Shown piece by piece: positions 46,601-53,905 of a DNA stretch of 64,000 nt. The notes beneath the pieces were generated by a model. The model saw only the letters and a list, made by a program, of their open reading frames with translations. It had not been told where the DNA came from and did not search any database. The stretch is from Deinococcus fonticola (GTDB taxonomy: Bacteria > Deinococcota > Deinococci > Deinococcales > Deinococcaceae). The stretch spans positions 61,268 to 125,267 of the forward strand of contig NZ_SMMH01000008.1 of the NCBI RefSeq assembly GCF_004634215.1, in the 5' to 3' direction. How positions within the stretch are numbered: position 1 is the first letter of the stretch; the number at the start of each line of letters is the position of its first letter. The position numbers and the translations under genes were made by a program.

Positions 46601-48049
46601 CACCCAGTCCTGACGCACCAGTTCCAGCGTGACCCGCGCCGCCTGACCCTGCCCCTCCAGGTTGCGGGTGTCGAGCGAGACAGTGATGGGCTTCCCAGCG
46701 TCGTAAATGTACGAACCCGTCTGCGTTTCCACATTCACGGCCGCCGGGTAGGCGATCACCTGCGTCTGCGAACTGACGGGCTTGCGGGACTCGTCCTCGA
46801 CTTCCGCCTCGATGCGGTAACGCACCGGTTGCCCTTCCCTGTCTTTCGCCAGCGGCAAGGTCAGCATAAACTCGCCGTTCGCGTCCAGCCGCGCCGTGTC
46901 CTGAATCACGAGGTCGGAGCCGTAATCCGCGCCCTCGTCCTCGCCGGGGGGCAGGGAGTCCAGGTCGAAGCCCGGCGGATAGTAGCGCGCCCGCGTCACG
47001 TTGTAGGTCACTTTCGCGCCGCCCGGCACACCGCCAAAGAGGTAACGGGCGCTGACCTTGACACTGACTTTCTCGCCCTGCACGGCATTCCGGCGCTGGG
47101 GCTCGACGGTCACGGCGTACTCGGGTTTCTGGTACTCCTCCACGCTGAAGGTGCCGCTCACGCCGCCGTACCCTTCGTCCTGCTCGCCGGGAGCGGTCAG
47201 GGCCACGCGGTAGTCGCCCAGCCGCGCCGAGAGCCGCAGGTCGAGGCCCGCCGAGACCGCGCCGTAAGCGTTCGTGGTGACCTTCTGGCGCAGCACCTCC
47301 TGACCGTCTGCGTCGGTGACGCGCAGCACGGCGGGGGTGTTCGCCACCGGCGCGAGGCTGCCGGGTTTGCGCAGCACGCCCTTGAACTCCACCCGGTGAC
47401 CGGGACGGTAGATGGGCCGATCCGTGTACACGTGCCCCAGCCACTTCGGGGCGGCGTAACTGTTCCAGTTGGAACCCGACACCGCCCAGTCGTTGCCGCT
47501 CCGCGCCAGAAACACCTGTGCCTCCGTCAGGTTGCGCCCGGTTTTCCAGCGCCCATCCACCGTAACGCCCTTCGTCGCCTGCTCCAGGCCGCCTGCACGC
47601 AGCGCCCACACCTGCGCCTGACGTGGCTGGCCGGACTCGCGGTCGGCGGCGTACACCAGCGCACTCGACTGGTCACGCTTCACGATCAGGCCGAGACGGG
47701 ACACCAGCACCACTCCACCACTTGGTCCACTGCGCACCAGGTAAACGCCACTCGGCAGGCGGCCCAGGTTCAGGCGCGAATTCACCGCGCGGTAAGACCC
47801 CACGACCTGTGTTTTCAAGCCGGGCGAAATCACGGGTTTGCTGGGGTTCGGCCCGCCCGACAGGAAAGCGGCCGGATCAAGCACCCGCTCCACGCGGAAC
47901 AGCGTGCCTTTCGGGGCGGACACCTCGACGTTCACGCTGCGCCCGGTCATGAACTGACCGCCGTACACGCTCACGCCACTCTGGGCGCCCCCCAGACCCA
48001 GCAGCAACCCCGCCAGCAACACCCCGCCACCCCACCGTGCTTTCCCCAT
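43658..48049 (-). CDS. Alpha-2-macroglobulin family protein (YfaS-like)
   Basis: 1463 residues, signal peptide about 1-22 with no lipobox, so secreted or periplasmic rather than lipid-anchored. N-terminal MG-type domains (HVYTDRPIYRPGHRVEFKG, about residue 180), a central A2M domain with WVPKLVTDARGQAQVDVKFPDNL (given by its core VDVKFPDNLTTW) and a thioester-containing helical domain with GCTEQ (C983, Q986), a variant of the usual CGEQ. It probably traps proteases entering the envelope. GGGAGG precedes the start by 9 bases. The usual partner PbpC is absent; a HExxH gene is coupled, and a YfaT-like gene lies 2.7 kb upstream. Confidence 0.9.
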   Translation of the reverse strand: MGKARWGGGVLLAGLLLGLGGAQSGVSVYGGQFMTGRSVNVEVSAPKGTLFRVERVLDPAAFLSGGPNPSKPVISPGLKTQVVGSYRAVNSRLNLGRLPSGVYLVRSGPSGGVVLVSRLGLIVKRDQSSALVYAADRESGQPRQAQVWALRAGGLEQATKGVTVDGRWKTGRNLTEAQVFLARSGNDWAVSGSNWNSYAAPKWLGHVYTDRPIYRPGHRVEFKGVLRKPGSLAPVANTPAVLRVTDADGQEVLRQKVTTNAYGAVSAGLDLRLSARLGDYRVALTAPGEQDEGYGGVSGTFSVEEYQKPEYAVTVEPQRRNAVQGEKVSVKVSARYLFGGVPGGAKVTYNVTRARYYPPGFDLDSLPPGEDEGADYGSDLVIQDTARLDANGEFMLTLPLAKDREGQPVRYRIEAEVEDESRKPVSSQTQVIAYPAAVNVETQTGSYIYDAGKPITVSLDTRNLEGQGQAARVTLELVRQDWVKRAGKWVEQETVMDRRPVTTSAAGRGTAKLVTPRGGGYVVRARVQDAQGRTSTSDNFLWVLAGNEDWNWVARDIGISLDRRQYAPGDTATVLVTNPHPGKPVLLTLEGDRLRSSTVLRGQGGVLTYRFKVTPDMSPNIFVGAAAFSDGDRFGAEARVRVPRPDSALTVKVTPDRPRYKPGEAGTFKVQVRNARGQGVPAEVALGVVDEAIYLVKRDNAPTLLQVFTAERENQVGTSASADFYFEPLGSATARAPLAPMSAAAFAQSKAEAEPAQSDETPREIFKDTLIWVPKLVTDARGQAQVDVKFPDNLTTWIATARAHTREARFGQATGSALVTKDVIARLSLPAFLVRGDRVTLGGIVNNTLKQSVTGTAKATLQGLSPLNGAVFTPSGAALTLAANGRVRQDLTVGAPQVGLANVMFSARTNGGSDALKLPLPVKARGYEETKTLVGSARQPSVTFTLPAGTNPATVKLNVSATPSLLSAVTPALEYLLGYPYGCTEQTMSRFLPALLARQALGAGTLPPDQAGKLNEYTELGLARLAKFQHEDGGWNFWEFDESTLEMTAYVTEGLLRAKAVGARVDNAMLDRALKYLSRHAKNGQERPADRARAYRALSQAGRVNTPELLAFSRRADLVPYSLANTAMALKFAGQLPAAKTTLQRLKARRIAGNGLVHWEGSARDLWFDYWDDNSNQVTAAALEALALLEPQSTLIPAASQWLLTQRRGPQWLSTQDTASVVVAALSLPRAQASAPRALPVQVDGRNLGPLQVQGRSASLELAVPLGAGQHTLTLSGAPAGTIYSAEVKYAREPAQLGGLDRGIAVTRRYEKLTPRWDAKNERYTYARTPLMQGGTLKDVKVGDLVLVTLTVDPKNDFSRYLLVSDPIPAGTKAMDERSLVIAGLEEPDEYAWRDWDDWYSGRDLRDDRVDLYAASLHGTGKMTYLLRVQTPGTFTALPTHAFLMYSPDVQGYSPAATFTVKP

Positions 48050-48448
48050 GCTTCCCTGCCTCCCGTGACTGGACGGCCTGCGCCAGTTCTCCCAAAGGTA
48101 CAGGCAAACGATGAACAGTCCATCCCACTTTCTGCCGAGACAGCGGAGCTGAAGGCCGCCCACCGCTCAATGTCAAAAGGTTGTCCAGTACGGGGAAAAG
48201 AGAAACCTCGAATGGGACAACGAGCGCGCGCCGAAGAGCGAGGTGCGGGGATGTTACGGCCTGTTACTAAATGGCCGGATCAAAGGCAGAGAACAAGCGA
48301 AGGTTGTGGTTACGACGCCCTCTCTGCAAGTCCCCCAAGTGAGCGCTCCATCTTTCCCCAAAAAGAAGAGATGGAGAACAAAGCGGCGGGTCATTCGAAC
48401 CCCAGGCGTCAAAGCTTTTCAACTCCTGAATTTGCCCTTGTTGACGTA
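48050..48448. other. 399-base interval upstream of the A2M gene
   Basis: No gene recognised. It holds the A2M ribosome site and an 8-bp hairpin CTCCATCT (48346-48353) with AGATGGAG (48370-48377), beyond the thiolase 3' end. Confidence 0.4.
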
Positions 48449-49594
48449 TTAGAGACGTTCAATGATCGTGGCCGTCGCCATGCCGTGACCGATGCACATG
48501 GTCTGGAGGCCCAGGGTGCCGCCTGTGGCTTCCAGCCCGGCCAGCATTTTTGCCATCAGGCCCGCGCCACTGGCGCCCAGCGGGTGGCCGTGCGCGATGG
48601 CTCCGCCCCACGGGTTCACTTTCGCCGGGTCGACGTTCAGTTCGTGCATCCATGACACCGCCACGCTGGCAAAGGCCTCGTTGACCTCGAACCAGTCGAT
48701 GTCCCCGAGGCTCAGGCCGGCTTTCTCAAGGGCTTTTTGTGTGGCAGGAATGACGCCCGTGAGTTGCAGGGTCGGGTCACTGCCCACCACCACCCGCGCC
48801 CGGAGACGCGCACGGGGGCAGAGGCCGTCTGCAAGCGCGATTTCCCTGTTCCCCACCAGCACGGCCGCCGCGCCGTCACTGATCTGACTGGCGTTCCCGG
48901 CCGTGACCACGCCCGTTTCACGAAAAGGCGTCTTGAGGGTCGCCATTTTTGCCGGGTCGATGTGGCCGCGCACGCCCTCGTCGGCAGCGAGGGTAATGAC
49001 GTTTCCATCGGCGTCGAGGCCAGAAATCGGGAGCAATTCCGTGTGTTTGCCCTGACTCTGTGCGGCGCGGCGGTGACTCTCGGCAGCGAAGGCGTCCAGT
49101 TCCTCCCGGCTTAATTTCCAGTGGTCGGCAATGCGTTCAGCACTCTCGCCCTGGTGAATCAGGTCTACCTTGCCCAGCAGTTCCGGGTTCAATCGCTCGA
49201 AGCCGCCGCCAATGTCGCTGAACATCTGCACGCGGGTCATGCTCTCGACGCCGCAGCCCACCGCATAGCTCATGTCGCCCGCCGCCACGCCCTGAGCCGC
49301 AAAATGGATTGCCTGCTGGCCACTGCCGCACATGCGGTTCAGGCTCACCCCAGGCACCTGAACGGGCCAGCCGGCCATCAGCACCGCCAGGCGGCCAATG
49401 TTCGCGCCCTGCTCTCCAGCCTGCGTCACCGCACCGGTGATCACGTCCTCGACTTGCGCCGGGTCAAAGCCCGCCCGTTCTACCAACCCGTTCAACACGA
49501 ACGCCAGGAGTGCGTCCGGACGTGTTTCCCGCAGGGCACCGTTCCGTTTGCCGTAAGGGGTTCGCACCGCTTCCAGAATCACTGCTTCACTCAT
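48449..49594 (-). CDS. Acetyl-CoA acyltransferase (thiolase, FadA-like)
   Basis: 381 residues. The nucleophilic cysteine is in [13 protein letters not shown], with [43 protein letters not shown] and the second cysteine in TMCIGHGMA. These forms fit the degradative (beta-oxidation) thiolases. It lies downstream of an acyl-CoA synthetase remnant and an SDR of the 3-hydroxyacyl-CoA dehydrogenase kind, implying a former or partly working fatty-acid breakdown operon. Confidence 0.9.
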   Translation of the reverse strand: MSEAVILEAVRTPYGKRNGALRETRPDALLAFVLNGLVERAGFDPAQVEDVITGAVTQAGEQGANIGRLAVLMAGWPVQVPGVSLNRMCGSGQQAIHFAAQGVAAGDMSYAVGCGVESMTRVQMFSDIGGGFERLNPELLGKVDLIHQGESAERIADHWKLSREELDAFAAESHRRAAQSQGKHTELLPISGLDADGNVITLAADEGVRGHIDPAKMATLKTPFRETGVVTAGNASQISDGAAAVLVGNREIALADGLCPRARLRARVVVGSDPTLQLTGVIPATQKALEKAGLSLGDIDWFEVNEAFASVAVSWMHELNVDPAKVNPWGGAIAHGHPLGASGAGLMAKMLAGLEATGGTLGLQTMCIGHGMATATIIERL

Positions 49595-49647
49595 CCCTGA
49601 TCTCCTTATTTTTCATCTGAGGGCTGCCTACTGGAGCGCTCGCGCAG

Positions 49648-49788
49648 TCAGCCTTTCAGGATTCTGTTCGCCGTGTAGCGCGGCAGGTTATAGACGTGTT
49701 GAACGCTCTGGGGCACCTTGAAGCCCGCCAGGCCAGCGCGGGCGTGGGCACGCGGTTCGGTCAGGCCCTGTTTCAAGACCACGACGTT
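49648..49788 (-). pseudogene. Remnant of an acyl-CoA synthetase C-terminus
   Basis: A 46-codon frame on the minus strand reads VVVLKQGLTEPRAHARAGL, then AGFKVPQSVQHVYNLPRYTA and ends NRILKG. That matches the C-terminal lid of AMP-forming acyl-CoA synthetases (VVLKxG, LAGFKVPxxV, LPRxxxxxILK). A stop codon precedes it, and nothing upstream to the SDR stop (49789-49879) keeps the family pattern. The lysine of the ILK motif is kept but the rest of the enzyme is gone. Confidence 0.62.
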
Positions 49789-49879
49789 TCAAAACCACAG
49801 CGGCGGTCCGGGCGAAAGGTGCTGCCCAGAGTGTCCAGCCGCGCCTTGTTCCGCCACGACTCCCCACGATGCGGCCCGC

Positions 49880-50641
49880 TCACCGGGGCGCCATCCGGAT
49901 AGCGCCGTCCAGGCGAATGACCTCGCCGTTCAGCATGGTGTTCTGGAAGATGTGCCGCACCAGCGCAGCGTACTCGCCGGCCCGGCCCAGCCGGGAGGGA
50001 AAGGGCACCTGCCCCCCCAGCGAGTCCTGCACGTCCTGCGGCAGCCCGGCCAGCATGGGCGTCTCGAAAAGGCCCGGCGCAATGGTCATGACGCGAATGC
50101 CGCTGCGCGACAGGTCACGCGCGATAGGCAGGGTCAGGCCCACCACGCCGCCCTTGCTGGCCGCGTAGGCCGCCTGACCGATCTGACCGTCGAACGCGGC
50201 GACCGACGCGGTATTCACGATGACGCCCCGTTCACCTTCCTCGTCGGGGTCGTTGTCCAGCATGGCCTGCGCGGCCAGACGCGTGACGTTGAAAGTGCCG
50301 ATCAGGTTCACGCGAATGACCTTCTCGAACTGATCGAGGGGATGTGGGCCACGTTTGCCGGCGGTAGAGGCCCCGATGGCGATGCCCGCGCAATTGACCG
50401 CGCCGTGAACCCGGCCGAATTTCGCTCTGGCAGCTTCAATGGCCTGCGAGACGTCCTGTTCACTCGCCACATCCACCAGCTGAAACAGTCCGCCCAGTTC
50501 CGCCGCCAGCGCCTCGCCCGCCGCCACGTTCAGATCGAGGATGACCGGGAAACCCCCCGCCTCCGCCACCATCCGTGCCGTGCCCGCTCCCAGGCCCGAC
50601 GCCCCGCCGGAGACCAGCACCGCCTTCCCCTGAATCATCAT
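49880..50641 (-). CDS. SDR, 3-hydroxyacyl-CoA dehydrogenase type II-like
   Basis: 253-residue short-chain dehydrogenase: [13 protein letters not shown] cofactor motif, CAGIA for [27 protein letters not shown] containing the catalytic serine, tyrosine and lysine (core YAASK). The pattern VDVASEQDV and [22 protein letters not shown] matches HSD10/3-hydroxyacyl-CoA dehydrogenase type II, so it may oxidise 3-hydroxyacyl-CoA in beta-oxidation, in line with the thiolase downstream. Confidence 0.87.
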   Translation of the reverse strand: MMIQGKAVLVSGGASGLGAGTARMVAEAGGFPVILDLNVAAGEALAAELGGLFQLVDVASEQDVSQAIEAARAKFGRVHGAVNCAGIAIGASTAGKRGPHPLDQFEKVIRVNLIGTFNVTRLAAQAMLDNDPDEEGERGVIVNTASVAAFDGQIGQAAYAASKGGVVGLTLPIARDLSRSGIRVMTIAPGLFETPMLAGLPQDVQDSLGGQVPFPSRLGRAGEYAALVRHIFQNTMLNGEVIRLDGAIRMAPR

Positions 50642-50719
50642 GTTGAACCGAGTATAAAGGTTACCCGTCAGTGGATGCTGGAGATTGGAAAGACAGCCTC
50701 CGACCTGGCTTTTTGCCCC

Positions 50720-51439
50720 CTATTGCAGGATTTTCCAGCGGTACACACCCAGGAAGTTGGGGTTGCTGCTGACAGGATGGAAGGCTTTTTCCGGGTGTTT
50801 CATGAGGGTCTGGATGGACAGGAGCCGGACTTCGCCGCCTTCGCTGGGGCTGGCCCCGGTGTGGTACACGACCAGGCCGCCGCCCAGGTACACCATGCTG
50901 TGGTAGGCGCCCAGGCGCGGGCGGAAGAAGAACAGCAGGTCACCGCGCCGCGCCTCGTCGATGTTGCGGGTCACGCGCTGCGAAGAGTAATTGGCAAGGA
51001 ACTGCGCACTGGTGCGGCCCACCAGTTTTCCCGCCGCCACGTCCCCCGCCTGATAGCTGCCCGGCGCAACCCGGAATACCGAACGGCTCAGGTACGGCAG
51101 CGGGTAAATCAGGTTCTGCACCGAGGGAAAACGCGGCGCAGGCAGGAATTTGAATTTTGCCTTCCACCCGGTGTCATGCTTCTCCAGGGCTTGAACGAAA
51201 GCGTAACGCAGCAGGCCGGCGCAATCCTGATCCTCGAGCTTCCAGTCGGGATTCAGGCCGTAATACTGACTTTCGGCCACCGCCGCGAACCACTCGCTGA
51301 ACCGCGCCCGGTCTTCCCCACGCAACTCGGCGGCGTCCGGGTAACCGTCGCGGTCCATGTCCCGCGCCGGCCCATCGAAAGTGGAGGCCGCCACCCCCAT
51401 TCCCAGCAAGGTGCAGGCGATCAAAGCAAGAGGACGCAT
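50720..51439 (-). CDS. DUF1175 (YfaT-like) secreted protein with NlpC/P60-like residues
   Basis: 239 residues, signal peptide about 1-19. Right after it is a calcium-loop-like DMDRDGYPDAAEL (27-39). Then DQDCAGLLRYAF (C73), RRGDLLFFF and AYHSMVYLGGG (H180) followed by VVYHTG (H193): the order expected of NlpC/P60-type cysteine hydrolases and of DUF1175. In E. coli the DUF1175 gene yfaT is next to the macroglobulin yfaS, so a link to the A2M gene at 43658 is likely. The start is ATG 51439, with no strong ribosome site. Confidence 0.75.
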   Translation of the reverse strand: MRPLALIACTLLGMGVAASTFDGPARDMDRDGYPDAAELRGEDRARFSEWFAAVAESQYYGLNPDWKLEDQDCAGLLRYAFVQALEKHDTGWKAKFKFLPAPRFPSVQNLIYPLPYLSRSVFRVAPGSYQAGDVAAGKLVGRTSAQFLANYSSQRVTRNIDEARRGDLLFFFRPRLGAYHSMVYLGGGLVVYHTGASPSEGGEVRLLSIQTLMKHPEKAFHPVSSNPNFLGVYRWKILQ

Positions 51440-51559
51440 GGTGTGATTATCCGCGCCGGAAGGCTGAAAGCGGTGAAGATTTCCCTGACTGCCGCGCCCA
51501 CTCCTGACCACAGCACCCACCAGAGACACCGGGAAGTGAACGCCAGACCCAACCGAGCT

Positions 51560-52600
51560 TCAGGCGCTTTTTTTGCTTCGGCCCGCGCGCAGAACCTTTT
51601 CACTTTCCAGCAGCCTTTTCAGGGCCGCCTCGGAGCGAGTCAGGCCGTCCAGTTCGGCTTCCTGGCGGGCGGTGCGCGGTTCGTAGTCGTCCAGCACCTT
51701 GCCTTCCAGGTAACGGTCGAAAATGACCGGGCAGATGTAACTGCCGCGGGTCACGGCCGGCGTGTTGCCCAGGTCGTCCGCCACAAATTTCACGCACTCC
51801 ACCAGCGTCTTACGGGCCTGCCGTTCGGTTTTGGGAGCGCCCTCCTGCGCCAGGAATTCGGCGGCCAGCAGCGTGCCGCCCCAGGTGCGGAAGTCCTTGG
51901 CGGTAAATGGCCCGATCACTTCCCGCAGGTAACTGTTCAGGGCCTGCGATTTCACGCGCTGGCGGTGGCCGTCGCCATCCAGGCTCTGGAACAGCCACGG
52001 GCCGGGCAATTCCAGCAGGCGCGTGATGTTGGTCGCCAGCGTGCGGTCCGTGGTGACCTTGTGCTGCGAGATGCCGTGCTTGCCCTTGAAGCGGAAAGTG
52101 ACCGCGTTCCCGTCGACCTGCACGTGCCGCTGGCGCAGGGTGCTGAGGCCGTACGTCTTGTGCTGCTTCATGTAGATGTCGCTGCCCACCCGGAAGCGGG
52201 CCACATGCAGCAGCCGGGTCATCAGCGCCATGACCTTGCGCGGCGGCAGCCCGCCTGAGCGCAGGTCGGCGGTGGTCACGGCTTTCAGGGTGGGCAGCGC
52301 CCCGGCAAAGCGCGTCAGGCGCTGCCATTTCTTCAAGGCTCCAGCCTGCACGAAATCCGGGTGGTAGCGGTACTGCAACCGCCCCGCGCTGTCGCGCCCG
52401 AAGGCCTGCAATTCCATGTCGGGGTCAGGCGACACGAACACGTCCGAGTACCCCGGCGGCACCGCCAGTTTGGCGATGCGTTCCAGGCCGGCGCGGTCAC
52501 GGTAACGGCGGCCACTGGGGTAGAAGTACTGGAAGTCCGCCGGGGTTTTTCCCTCGCGGCGCAGAAATTCTTCGGAGAGCAGTTCAGTGCGGGTGGGCAT
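51560..52600 (-). CDS. DNA topoisomerase IB (eukaryotic/poxvirus-like)
   Basis: 346 residues from ATG 52600, the length I recall for the D. radiodurans enzyme. It relaxes supercoils through a 3'-phosphotyrosyl intermediate. Catalytic residues: R137 (ARFRVGS), K174 (RFKGKHG), R238 (DFRTWGG), N279 in place of the poxvirus histidine (LGNTPAVT) and nucleophile Y288 (TRGSYICP). A C-terminal lysine/arginine tail follows. Single gene. Confidence 0.93.
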   Translation of the reverse strand: MPTRTELLSEEFLRREGKTPADFQYFYPSGRRYRDRAGLERIAKLAVPPGYSDVFVSPDPDMELQAFGRDSAGRLQYRYHPDFVQAGALKKWQRLTRFAGALPTLKAVTTADLRSGGLPPRKVMALMTRLLHVARFRVGSDIYMKQHKTYGLSTLRQRHVQVDGNAVTFRFKGKHGISQHKVTTDRTLATNITRLLELPGPWLFQSLDGDGHRQRVKSQALNSYLREVIGPFTAKDFRTWGGTLLAAEFLAQEGAPKTERQARKTLVECVKFVADDLGNTPAVTRGSYICPVIFDRYLEGKVLDDYEPRTARQEAELDGLTRSEAALKRLLESEKVLRAGRSKKSA

Positions 52601-52705
52601 GTGGGCAACCTCGGGGCAGGAAGATGAAAGGCACAAACGCCGCATGCTAGAACGCCCACGCCCCACGCCCACCTGAGCGTGAAGAAATGGACAGGAAGGA
52701 TGGAG

Positions 52706-53827
52706 TTAAGCCAGGGAAAGGGCCTGTCCGCCGACCATGACGCCCTGCACGTTCAGTTTTTCATCCAGCAGAACCAGGTCGGCCCGCAGCCCCCCACGCA
52801 GTTCGCCGCGGTCAGTCAGGCCGGTGGAGGCGGCGGGAACGGCACTGGCCATGCGGCTGGCCTGCGCGACCGTAAAGCCGGCCTGCACGGCATTCCGGAA
52901 GGCCACATCCATGGTCAGTACGCTTCCCGCCAGCGAACCGCTCTCCAGGTGGGCTTCACCGTTCTTTACGATGACGGCCTGCCCGCCCAGTTCGCTGAGG
53001 CCGTCGCCCATCCCGGCGGCCCGCATGGCGTCCGTGATCAGCAGCGTGCGGTCTGGCGCGGCGGCGCAGGCCAGCCTGAAGCTGGTGGGGTGTACGTGCA
53101 CCAGATCCAGAATGACTTCCAGAAAAGTGTGCGGGTCGCTCATCAGGGCGGCGGGCACGCCGGGTTCACGGCCCTGAATGCCGCCCATGGCGTTGAACAG
53201 GTGCGTGGCGCAGGTGTGGCCCCCGGCCTGCTGAACGTGGTTCAGGAACCTGCTCACGGTGTTGGCGTCCGCGACGGTGTGACCGACGCCCACACGCACA
53301 CCCGCCCTGGCAAAGGTCTCGGCCGCTTCAAAAGCGTGTTTCTGCTCCGGGGCGATGGTCAGGGCGCGAATCACGCCGAACGCCAGCACCTGCGCCACGC
53401 GCTCGGGGGTGGACAACACGGTGCAGGGCGGTTGCGCTCCCAGGCGCTGCGGGCTGATGAACGGCCCTTCCAGGTGTGCCCCGGCAATGTCGGCCCCACC
53501 CGGAACACCGCCCGCGTCCATCACCTCTTTTACAGCTTGCAGGGCGTTCAGAACATTTGGCCAGGGGTTGGTCATGGTGGTCGGCAGCAGCGTCGTGGTG
53601 CCGTGGCGCGCGTGTAGCCGCGCCAGGGTGTGCAGGCCCTCCACGCCGTCCATGGTGTCCCCGCCGCCCCCGCCGTGGACGTGCGTGTCGATGAACCCCG
53701 GCAGAATAAGCGGCCCACCGGAACGGTCATCCAGTTCTATTCGTGTGATGGTGCCCGTGAATTCCAGCTGTCCGCCGCGAACCGTGCCGTCCGGCAAGAC
53801 CAGTTGCCCTTCCAGAATCTGCGCCAT
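52706..53827 (-). CDS. nagA: N-acetylglucosamine-6-phosphate deacetylase
   Basis: 373 residues from ATG 53827. It removes acetate from GlcNAc-6-phosphate in cell-wall sugar recycling. Amidohydrolase metal motifs: GFIDTHVHGG (H49, H51), GAHLEGPFISP, VGHTVADA, THLFNAMGG and LITDAMRAAGMGDG. No nagB or PTS gene is adjacent. Confidence 0.93.
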   Translation of the reverse strand: MAQILEGQLVLPDGTVRGGQLEFTGTITRIELDDRSGGPLILPGFIDTHVHGGGGGDTMDGVEGLHTLARLHARHGTTTLLPTTMTNPWPNVLNALQAVKEVMDAGGVPGGADIAGAHLEGPFISPQRLGAQPPCTVLSTPERVAQVLAFGVIRALTIAPEQKHAFEAAETFARAGVRVGVGHTVADANTVSRFLNHVQQAGGHTCATHLFNAMGGIQGREPGVPAALMSDPHTFLEVILDLVHVHPTSFRLACAAAPDRTLLITDAMRAAGMGDGLSELGGQAVIVKNGEAHLESGSLAGSVLTMDVAFRNAVQAGFTVAQASRMASAVPAASTGLTDRGELRGGLRADLVLLDEKLNVQGVMVGGQALSLA

Positions 53828-53855
53828 GCCCCACAGTCTGCGCCATAAAGGGCTG

Positions 53856-53884
53856 GGGCCGCCCACGTCGGAGCGGCCCTTTTT
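53856..53884. terminator. Hairpin between the YhgE-like gene and nagA
   Basis: GGGCCGC (53856-53862) pairs with GCGGCCC (53873-53879), followed on the plus strand by six T residues. Both flanking genes run on the minus strand, where the T run is missing, so its direction is odd. Confidence 0.45.
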
Positions 53885-53905
53885 TCCACTTGTTTTTACG
53901 CCTTG

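Noticed and set aside
48390..48415. TTCGAAC with GG/CC flanks resembling a tRNA T-loop
   Set aside because: The arm does not pair, and no acceptor or anticodon stem is found around it.
45638..48655. Very long open frame (about 1000 codons) on the plus strand
   Set aside because: It is antisense to the A2M gene, has no recognisable domain, and is explained by the GC-rich codon pattern of the real gene.
51239..51250. CTTCCAGTCGGG, partial match to the small-repeat core
   Set aside because: It is inside the DUF1175 coding sequence (codons for PDWKL) and has no hairpin; chance match.
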